Assembly (NCBI GenBank): GCA_025359005.1
Contig: JANYHP010000563.1
Location: forward strand, 1-11,565
Length of the DNA: 11,565 nucleotides
Source: Hyphomicrobiaceae bacterium
GTDB taxonomy: Bacteria > Pseudomonadota > Alphaproteobacteria > Rhizobiales > Hyphomicrobiaceae
Direction of reading: 5' to 3'
Shown here: piece by piece, positions 6,530 through 11,565 of the stretch
Layout of the letters: every line of letters starts with the position of its first letter
Position numbering within the stretch: position 1 is the stretch's first letter
Notes under the pieces: model-generated
What the model was told of the DNA's origin: nothing
What the model saw: the letters and a program-made list of their open reading frames with translations, nothing else
Databases searched by the model: none
Made by a program: the position numbers and the translations under genes

Positions 6530-7423
6530 ATGGACATCACCGCCCTGCGTACGCCCGAACACCGGTTCGAGAGCCTTGCCGATTTTCCATATGCCGCAAC
6601 CAGGATCGACGATCTGCCGGGCTATGAGGGCCTGAGACTGTCGGTCATCGACGAGGGTCCGCGGACGGCGCCGGTCGCGCTGTGCCTGCATGGACAGCCG
6701 ACGTGGAGTTATCTCTATCGGCGGATGATCCCGCCGCTGTTGACTGCCGGCTATCGCGTGGTGGCGCCGGATCTGTTCGGGTTTGGTCGCTCGGACAAGC
6801 CGGCCGATCCCGCCACGTATACCTTCGATTTCCACCGCGACAGTCTGGCGGCGCTGGTCGCCCACTTTGACCTCCGTAACATTCTGCTGGTCGTTCAGGA
6901 CTGGGGCGGGCTGCTGGGCCTGACGCTGCCGATGGACGATGCGACGCGGTACGCGAAGTTGCTTGTGATGAATACGGGCCTCGGCACGGGTGGGCCGCTG
7001 CCGGCGGGGTTCGTGGCTTGGCGTACCTGGGCCAACGCCAACCCAGATATGGCCATCGGCAAACTGATGAAGCGTGGTGTGCCGCTGCTGACTGACGAAG
7101 AGGCTGCGGCGTATGATGCACCCTTCCCCAGCGTGCACTATAAGGCCGGCGTCCAGCGCTTCCCCAACCTTGTGCCGGATGGACTGGATGTGCCCGGTGC
7201 CGCGCTTTCGCGCCGGGCCCGCGACTGGTGGGCGAACGATTGGAAGGGCCGCAGCGTCATGGTTGTCGGCGGTGCCGATCCGGTGTTCGATGAAGCGGCC
7301 ATGCGTGGGCTGCACGGCCATATCAAGGGGTGCCCGCCACCGCTGGTCTTGCCTGAGGCTGGCCATTTCGTGCAGGAATGGGCGGGGCAGTTCATGCCCG
7401 GCGCCCTGGCCACGCTCGGCTGA
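6530..7423 (+). CDS. dhmA: Haloalkane dehalogenase, type 1 (DhlA/DhmA-like alpha/beta hydrolase)
   Basis: A 297-residue cytosolic alpha/beta hydrolase. Enzymes of this type split a carbon-halogen bond hydrolytically, giving an alcohol and a halide ion. The N-terminus (LRTPEHRFESL, DDLPGYEGLRL) and the AFP...YKAGVQRFPNLV cap segment match subfamily HLD-I, whose model is Xanthobacter DhlA (310 residues). Visible catalytic set: nucleophile Asp124 with halide-binding Trp125 in VVQDWGG, a second halide Trp164 in FVAWRTW, acid Asp250 in GGADPVF, and His279 in EAGHFVQEW. The oxyanion motif is HGQPTW (54-59), with Gln at the place where DhlA has Glu56. The natural substrate is unknown and could be a non-halogenated ester or epoxide. 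No good ribosome site precedes the ATG. coaD follows 48 bases later on the same strand. Confidence 0.85.
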   Translation: MDITALRTPEHRFESLADFPYAATRIDDLPGYEGLRLSVIDEGPRTAPVALCLHGQPTWSYLYRRMIPPLLTAGYRVVAPDLFGFGRSDKPADPATYTFDFHRDSLAALVAHFDLRNILLVVQDWGGLLGLTLPMDDATRYAKLLVMNTGLGTGGPLPAGFVAWRTWANANPDMAIGKLMKRGVPLLTDEEAAAYDAPFPSVHYKAGVQRFPNLVPDGLDVPGAALSRRARDWWANDWKGRSVMVVGGADPVFDEAAMRGLHGHIKGCPPPLVLPEAGHFVQEWAGQFMPGALATLG

Positions 7424-7471
7424 TCGGGGCGAACTCTCGACGCGAGTTGGCTCATCCGAGTTGTCAAATCC

Positions 7472-7981
7472 ATGAAACGCATCGGCTTTTATTCTGGATC
7501 GTTCGATCCGGTAACGCTCGGCCACCTCGATGTCATCGCGCGGGCGGCCTCGCTGGTGGATACGCTCGTCATCGGGATCGGCGTGCATCCGGGCAAGGCG
7601 CCGTTGTTCAACACCGACGAGAAGGCGCAGATGCTGATGGCTGAGACCGCAGCTATCGCCAAGCGCACCGGCTGCCGGATCACCACGACCACATTCGACG
7701 GGCTTACCGTTGACGCGGCGCGCGCGGCGGGTGCTCAGGCCATCTTCCGCGGCCTCCGCGACGGCACGGACCTCGACTATGAAATGCAGATGGCGGGGAT
7801 GAACGGCGCCATGGCGCGCGACGTCGAAACGGTATTCCTGCCGGCCAGTCCTGAAGTGCGCCACATCACGGCGTCACTGGTGCGCCAGATCGCGTTGATG
7901 GGAGGGGATGTGTCCAAGTTCGTGTCCAAGGATGTGGCCAAGAGCCTTAAAGCCAAGGCAGGAAAGCCTGCCCGGAAATAG
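7472..7981 (+). CDS. coaD: CoaD, phosphopantetheine adenylyltransferase
   Basis: A 169-residue CoaD, which joins 4'-phosphopantetheine and ATP to give dephospho-CoA and pyrophosphate, the penultimate step of coenzyme A synthesis. The nucleotidyltransferase signature is clear: GSFDPVTLGH (residues 9-18, with the T-x-G-H motif at 15-18), Lys42 in HPGKAPLF, FRGLRDGTDLDYEMQMAGMN (92-111), and the ATP-contacting C-terminal segment ITASLVRQIALMGGDVSKFV (132-151). Slightly longer than E. coli CoaD (159) owing to a basic tail, KSLKAKAGKPARK. No strong ribosome site is seen before the ATG. It probably shares a transcript with the dehalogenase, 48 bases upstream; that pairing is unlikely to be functional. 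It converges on the DUF188 gene with a 9-base gap. Confidence 0.96.
   Translation: MKRIGFYSGSFDPVTLGHLDVIARAASLVDTLVIGIGVHPGKAPLFNTDEKAQMLMAETAAIAKRTGCRITTTTFDGLTVDAARAAGAQAIFRGLRDGTDLDYEMQMAGMNGAMARDVETVFLPASPEVRHITASLVRQIALMGGDVSKFVSKDVAKSLKAKAGKPARK
7957..7972 (+). repeat. Inverted repeat at the 3' end of coaD
   Basis: GGCAGG-AAAG-CCTGCC, a perfect 6-base stem with a 4-base loop, inside the last codons of coaD. No T-run follows, so it does not fit a classic intrinsic terminator. With only 9 bases between the two convergent stop codons, it may still help end or stabilise one of the transcripts. Confidence 0.4.
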
Positions 7982-7990
7982 AGCGACGTC

Positions 7991-8464
7991 TTATCCCTGG
8001 CGTTTAATTTTCTGCACGGTGGTTTCCAGGGCTTGCAGAAAGTTCGAACGGTCGGCGCGGGTGAAGGCGGGAGTGTAACTCTGCACTGCGCCTGTTTCGC
8101 GCAGGTGGGCCATCAAGTTGCGCGTTGCCAGTGTGTTGCCCATGGAGTTGGCCGTATGCGCCCGCCCATTGGGCGTCAGCACGCTCGCCCCGGCCGTTAC
8201 GCAGAGGGACGCCAGTGGGATGTCGGCCGTCACCACGACATCGCGCGGGCCGGCGCGCTCGGCGATCCAGGCATCCGCCACGTCCGGGCCTTCCGGCACC
8301 ACGATACGGTGAAATTTCGTACCTTCCGGAAGCCGCATGAAGGTGTTGGCCACGAAGGTGACGGCCAGATCGTGGCGCAGGGCCACGCGCGCAATTTCAT
8401 CTTTGACGGGGCAAGCGTCGGCGTCGACGAAAATGCGAATGTCGCCTGGTGCGGCCTGGGTCAT
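7991..8464 (-). CDS. yaiI: UPF0178 / DUF188 protein (YaiI-YqxD family)
   Basis: A 157-residue member of the UPF0178 (DUF188, PF02639) family, widespread but of unproven biochemical role; its fold and acidic residues suggest a PIN-like nuclease relation, which is inference. Signature residues are visible: IFVDADACPVKDEI (residues 11-24, with Asp14, Asp16 and Cys18), VTFVANTFMRLP (35-46), GPDVADAWI (59-67), DVVVTADIPLA (75-85), LTPNGR (96-101), and the C-terminal RADRSNFLQALE (136-147). The length is normal for the family. The start at 8464 puts the family core close to the N-terminus; the open frame extends to 8542, but those 26 residues look unlike the family. The ribosome site is weak. It is divergent from the TolA-like gene. 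Confidence 0.9.
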   Translation of the reverse strand: MTQAAPGDIRIFVDADACPVKDEIARVALRHDLAVTFVANTFMRLPEGTKFHRIVVPEGPDVADAWIAERAGPRDVVVTADIPLASLCVTAGASVLTPNGRAHTANSMGNTLATRNLMAHLRETGAVQSYTPAFTRADRSNFLQALETTVQKIKRQG

Positions 8465-8586
8465 GGTCGTCGTCTTTCGAGGGCAGTCAGAAAGGGCGTG
8501 TCGTCGGGTCTTAGCGGACCGAGCGGGCTGGTTTTCTGCCAAATTGCACGATCAGGCAACGCGCTTTGGGACAAAACCTGGTGGGG

Positions 8587-8602
8587 TGTTCCATCGGGAA
8601 CA
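8587..8602. promoter_or_regulatory. Perfect palindrome TGTTCC-ATCG-GGAACA (candidate operator)
   Basis: A 16-base inverted repeat with 6-base arms and a 4-base centre, in the 202-base region between the divergent DUF188 and TolA-like genes. It lies 65 bases before the TolA-like start. Another GTTC occurs at 8621-8624. The spacing does not match the alphaproteobacterial LexA box (direct GTTC, N7). It is the right size for a dimeric repressor; which one is unknown. Confidence 0.4.
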
Positions 8603-8666
8603 GCGACCGGCTGGGAGCGTGTTCTAGGTTTGGGCTCATGATTTTCGCCGCCTGGAGGCGCCCGCC

Positions 8667-9923
8667 ATGTCAAAATTGATCCGTCCCACGCCACGCCGAG
8701 TGGCCCGCGCGCCGCTGCGGCTGTCCGATCTGCGTTGGAACCGCGCGGTCGCCCAATTCGGCGTCCAGGGCGGCCTTCTCGCGGTGCTGCTGGCCAGCGT
8801 CGCGGGCCTCGCCGTGTGGATCGACAGCCGCAAGACGCCGGACCCGACGTTGCAGGCTTTGGCCGGCGGTGCGACGCGCGCCGGGAGCGCGCAGGTCGAA
8901 ACCTTCGTCGCCGAGCGCCTCAAGATCCGCCAGCCCGCCGTTGTGGTCGCCGCTCCGAAATCAGTCGAGATCGCGGCAGTGCCGGTGGCGGTGCCGGAAC
9001 AACCAATGCAGGTCGCTGTGCCGCCGCCCGCCGCCGAACCCCCTGCGCAGGTTATCGCGCCGCAGCTACCCGTTGTTCCGGTGGTTGCCGCCGAGCCACC
9101 GGCCACGCCTCCGCCCGCGACGGTTGTGCCGGCGCCGGTCGTTACGCCGACAACCAGTGAGACGGCGTCAACCGACCTTCCGGTGGTCGAGCCCGTTCCG
9201 TCAAAACCGTTTCGCATCGCGGCATTGACGCCCCCTGCGGCGCCGTCGTCGCCCATTCAAGCCGAACCGGTTTCGTTGCCCGACATCGTCACCGAGGCGT
9301 TCCGCCACGATGCGGAACGCCTTGAGGCTGATCGCCGCGCGGCAGAGGCCTTGGCCGCTGAGACGGCGGCCCGCCGTGCCGTCGTCGAGCGGCGCGCTGT
9401 AGAAGATGTTGCCGCGCGCACGCGCGTTACTGAACGCGCTGCGGCCGAGGCCCTGGCGGCAGCCGCCGCCGTCGAAGCTGCCCGCAAGGCGGCGCAACAG
9501 GCGGCCGAGCGCCGTGCCGGCACTGACAAGGCGCAGTTGCGCGTCAAGGCGCGGGCCGAGCAGAAGCCCCGTGTCGTCGAGAAGTCTGACGCCGACACCA
9601 AGGGCCGCCGGGCTGCCGAGCGGAGCGAACGCGCCAAGGCCGACGCTGCGGCCGAAGCCAAGGCCGAGGATCGGGCTGCGAAACGGGCAGAGAACCAGCG
9701 CGCAGAAGAACAGCGCAACACCCGACAAGCGTCGGTACGCGAGCGTTCAGTGGCCACCGCACAAGCCGAGCGGTTCGCAGCGGCGCAGGCGGAACGCAGT
9801 AGGGCGGTTGCCCGGCCGCGCTATGCCGATGGAGGTGGGCGCACAACGTGTACTTCGGCGCCGCTGCCGCGCAGCTGGGTCGGCGGGCTCCTCTTCCGCG
9901 GTGGCTTGCGGTACTGCAACTGA
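8667..9923 (+). CDS. TolA-like membrane-anchored Pro/Ala-rich coiled-coil protein, function unknown
   Basis: A 418-residue protein with low-complexity architecture. In order: a basic N-terminus (1-30), one membrane helix (about 33-52, VQGGLLAVLLASVAGLAVWI), a Val/Pro/Ala-rich stalk (about 90-200), a long Ala/Arg/Glu helix or coiled coil (about 205-385, with repeats like RAAEALAAETAARRAVVERRA), and a short Gly/Arg tail with two cysteines (Cys395, Cys417). By the positive-inside rule the bulk lies in the periplasm. The layout is like TolA or a TonB-type spanning protein, but I see no TolA domain III or TonB C-terminal domain, and no tol-pal genes nearby, so I do not call it TolA. The start is supported by GGAGG with 8-base spacing. 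Open frames on the other strand here are shadows of the Ala-rich code. Confidence 0.7.
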   Translation: MSKLIRPTPRRVARAPLRLSDLRWNRAVAQFGVQGGLLAVLLASVAGLAVWIDSRKTPDPTLQALAGGATRAGSAQVETFVAERLKIRQPAVVVAAPKSVEIAAVPVAVPEQPMQVAVPPPAAEPPAQVIAPQLPVVPVVAAEPPATPPPATVVPAPVVTPTTSETASTDLPVVEPVPSKPFRIAALTPPAAPSSPIQAEPVSLPDIVTEAFRHDAERLEADRRAAEALAAETAARRAVVERRAVEDVAARTRVTERAAAEALAAAAAVEAARKAAQQAAERRAGTDKAQLRVKARAEQKPRVVEKSDADTKGRRAAERSERAKADAAAEAKAEDRAAKRAENQRAEEQRNTRQASVRERSVATAQAERFAAAQAERSRAVARPRYADGGGRTTCTSAPLPRSWVGGLLFRGGLRYCN

Positions 9924-9943
9924 GGAGGCGGGGCGGCGGTGCG

Positions 9944-10975
9944 TTACGCCCCGATGCCTTTGTTGATGAACTCGAGGCTGTAGGCCTTCTTCACATCCAG
10001 GCCCGGGGCGAAAACACCAGCTTTCGTCATCTGGTCGTAGAAGCTCGCCCAGCGGGCATCCGTCATGGCGCCGATGCCGAGTTTCAGCGCGTCGCCCGAG
10101 CGCACGATGCCGCGGTCGTTCATGATCTTCAGTGCGAAGTCGAGCTTGTCGTCGCTCATGTCCGGGTTGTCTTTTCGGATCATCTCATTGGCGGCCTTGG
10201 TTGCCGCGCCGTTCTTCATGTACTCGGCCCAGCCTTCCAAGGTCGCGGTCATGAAGCGCTGGATCACGTCTTTTTTGGTGTCGACCAGCTTCTGAGAGAT
10301 ATTGACGGTGGTGTTGTAGTTGTCGAAGCCGGAGTCGGCGATCAGGTGAACCACCGGCTTGATGCCGCTTTCCTTCTCGATGGCAAACGGCTCGCTGGTG
10401 ACGAAGCCCTGTTGCGAAATCGTCTTGTCGGCGATGAAGGGCGCCATGTTGAATGTGTACGGCCGCGCCTGTTCGTCCGTGTAGCCGAATTTCGCCTTCA
10501 GAAAGGGCCAATAGCTGGTTCGTCCACCGGCGCCGACCAGGATCGGCTTGCCCTTCAGTGCGGCGAGACTGTCGTTGCCGACGCCCGGATGCGAGATAAT
10601 GACCTGCGGGTCCTTCTGGAACAGCGACGCAATGCACAGGAACGGCAGCTTCTCGGCGACGTAGTTGATGGCCTCGAACGAGTTCGACATCACGCTGTCG
10701 ACGGCGCCGCCAAGCAGCAGCTGCGAAGGGTTCTGTTGTGGGCCGCCCGGCCGGAGGTCGATGTCGATCCCGTATTTCTTGTAGAGCCCGGCACTCTTAG
10801 CCAGATAAAACCCACCATGCTCGGCCTGGGCGCGCCAATTGGTCTGGTAGCTGAATTTGTCCATCCCCTGTGCGTTTACTTGGGTGAGCACGGCTGGCAT
10901 CGCCATAGCAGCGCCGGCGCCGCCCATCAGACAGAGCGTCTTGCGGCGTGAGATGCGATCGGTCGATGTCACCAT
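9944..10975 (-). CDS. ABC transporter substrate-binding protein, NMT1/ThiY type
   Basis: A 343-residue exported solute-binding protein of the NMT1/SsuA/ThiY type (PF09084). It would capture a small organic molecule in the periplasm for an ABC importer. Residues 1-35 form a twin-arginine signal: SRRKTLCL (9-16), a hydrophobic Ala/Gly/Met stretch, and likely cleavage after Val-Asn-Ala. The mature part begins with the typical FSYQTNWRAQAEHGGFYLAKSAGLYKKYGI (41-70), then DIDLRPGGPQQNP and QLLLGGAVDSVMSNSFEAI; the domain-crossover region has LKGKPILVGAGGR and TSEPFAIEKESG. Ligand class cannot be read. The start at 10975 follows GGAG by 10 bases; the open frame to 11407 is spurious, because it has no signal and overlaps the divergent gene. 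No permease or ATPase is adjacent in the window. It is divergent from a FAD oxidoreductase. Confidence 0.9.
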   Translation of the reverse strand: MVTSTDRISRRKTLCLMGGAGAAMAMPAVLTQVNAQGMDKFSYQTNWRAQAEHGGFYLAKSAGLYKKYGIDIDLRPGGPQQNPSQLLLGGAVDSVMSNSFEAINYVAEKLPFLCIASLFQKDPQVIISHPGVGNDSLAALKGKPILVGAGGRTSYWPFLKAKFGYTDEQARPYTFNMAPFIADKTISQQGFVTSEPFAIEKESGIKPVVHLIADSGFDNYNTTVNISQKLVDTKKDVIQRFMTATLEGWAEYMKNGAATKAANEMIRKDNPDMSDDKLDFALKIMNDRGIVRSGDALKLGIGAMTDARWASFYDQMTKAGVFAPGLDVKKAYSLEFINKGIGA

Positions 10976-11262
10976 GGGATGGGATCTCCGGTTGCTGGCG
11001 CCGGCGCACATCACGACACGCCGGGCGTTGAGGGTCACTTGCTTTATAGCGTGCAGTCGCGGCACCGCATAGGCACCGACTTGGGCGCGGATTTTGGGCA
11101 AACCGCTCAAGAATTGGGCACCTTGCCACGCCGCTGCCGCGTCGCTGTCCTCGTCGCTTGTGAACGGTCGCCGTTTGACGCCATGCTGCATTCCAGGAAC
11201 AACTCGAATTGCGGCGGCATCTTCGGCGGATAAGCCGTATGCGCTTGAACGGAGACTGATCA
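10976..11262. promoter_or_regulatory. Divergent regulatory region, substrate-binding protein / FAD oxidoreductase
   Basis: 287 bases between two divergent starts, likely holding both promoters. On the minus strand TATAAA (11048-11043) could be the -10 of the substrate-binding gene, 68 bases from its ATG, but no good -35 is seen. On the plus strand a TTGACG occurs near 11174, without a matching -10 at the right distance. A short ACGCC-G-GGCGT repeat lies near 11021-11031. I assign no operator with confidence. Confidence 0.35.
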
Positions 11263-11565
11263 ATGACGACTGCCAATCTTGCCACAAGCGCCCACACGTC
11301 AGCCGATAAAATTGCGGCGCTGGTGGCCGAACTCGGCGGCATCCCGAGCAGCACCGACCAGACCACCGTGCGGCGCAAGAGCCGCGACTACTTCTGGTAT
11401 TCGCCAATTCTCAATGCGCAATTGCACGGCAAGTCGGGCGATATCGTGGTGACGCCGCGCACCGAGGCGGAGCTCATCAAGACAGTCGCTGCCTGCACGA
11501 AACGACGCATTCCGCTCACGGTTCGTGCGGGCGGCACCGGAAATTACGGCCAGGCGGTGCCGCTC
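11263..11565 (+). CDS. FAD-binding (PCMH-type) oxidoreductase, N-terminal part (runs off the right edge)
   Basis: The first 101 codons of a flavoenzyme related to D-lactate dehydrogenase/glycolate oxidase GlcD. The segment GDIVVTPRTEAELIKTVAACTKRRIPLTVRAGGTGNYGQ contains the start of the PCMH FAD-binding fold (PF01565): the V-x-P-R/T-x-x-E strand-helix (62-70) and the Gly-rich loop RAGGTGNYGQ (88-97) that contacts the FAD pyrophosphate. The N-terminal 50 residues include RRKSRDYFWYSPIL, seen ahead of the flavin domain. The start at 11263 has GGAG with 8-base spacing. The catalytic half lies outside the window, so the substrate is unknown. The divergent arrangement with a substrate-binding protein suggests that both act on the same imported compound; this is inference. 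Confidence 0.85.
   Translation, partial: MTTANLATSAHTSADKIAALVAELGGIPSSTDQTTVRRKSRDYFWYSPILNAQLHGKSGDIVVTPRTEAELIKTVAACTKRRIPLTVRAGGTGNYGQAVPL

Noticed and set aside
6359..7864. Open frame of 501 codons on the minus strand
   Set aside because: It lies antisense to the dehalogenase and coaD, both of which have intact family motifs; its His/Arg-rich sequence has no recognisable domain.
8636..9757. Two minus-strand open frames (206 and 166 codons) opposite the TolA-like gene
   Set aside because: Gly/Thr-rich and Ala/Arg/Ser-rich shadows produced by the repetitive Ala/Glu/Arg and Pro/Val codons of the plus-strand gene, which has the better start site.
10976..11407. N-terminal extension of the substrate-binding protein frame up to 11407
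   Set aside because: It would bury the Tat signal at residue 145, overlap the divergent flavoprotein gene, and lacks a ribosome site; the start at 10975 explains the signal peptide.

Overview
The window reads as a stretch of a high-GC alphaproteobacterial chromosome. The best evidence is LexA: its N-terminal winged helix has the alphaproteobacterial sequence type, and its promoter carries a perfect GTTC-N7-GTTC operator, the alphaproteobacterial SOS box, rather than the enterobacterial or Gram-positive type. The moaC-moeA-lexA gene order also fits that class. I cannot name the genus; Rhodospirillales-like or Hyphomicrobiales-like is a guess.

Layout from left to right. The start of an exported M48 metallopeptidase runs off the left edge (minus strand). 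It is divergent from a FemAB-like/DUF482 acyltransferase (plus). A 460-base stretch without a convincing gene follows. Next comes a block on the minus strand, transcribed right to left: a 72-residue membrane protein, moaC, moeA, lexA, and a one-helix membrane-anchored protein of unknown function. moaC and moeA overlap by 8 bases and serve molybdenum cofactor synthesis. lexA has its own promoter with an SOS box between -35 and -10. Divergent from this block is a plus-strand pair: a type 1 (DhlA-like) haloalkane dehalogenase and coaD, which makes dephospho-CoA. coaD converges on a UPF0178/DUF188 (YaiI-like) gene. Divergent from that is a TolA-like membrane-anchored protein with a proline-rich stalk and an Ala/Arg/Glu-rich helix. 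It converges on a Tat-exported NMT1/ThiY-type ABC substrate-binding protein. Divergent from that gene, a FAD-binding (PCMH-type) oxidoreductase begins and runs off the right edge.

Most of the window is housekeeping: SOS control, molybdenum cofactor, coenzyme A. The accessory or less understood parts are the dehalogenase, the TolA-like protein, the two unknown membrane proteins, and the divergent substrate-binding protein/oxidase pair, which may act on one imported compound. I saw no tRNA, rRNA, CRISPR array, insertion sequence or phage gene, and no multi-gene system that I would call new. The most interesting signals are regulatory: the composite operator at lexA with a long leader, and a perfect 16-base palindrome in front of the TolA-like gene.
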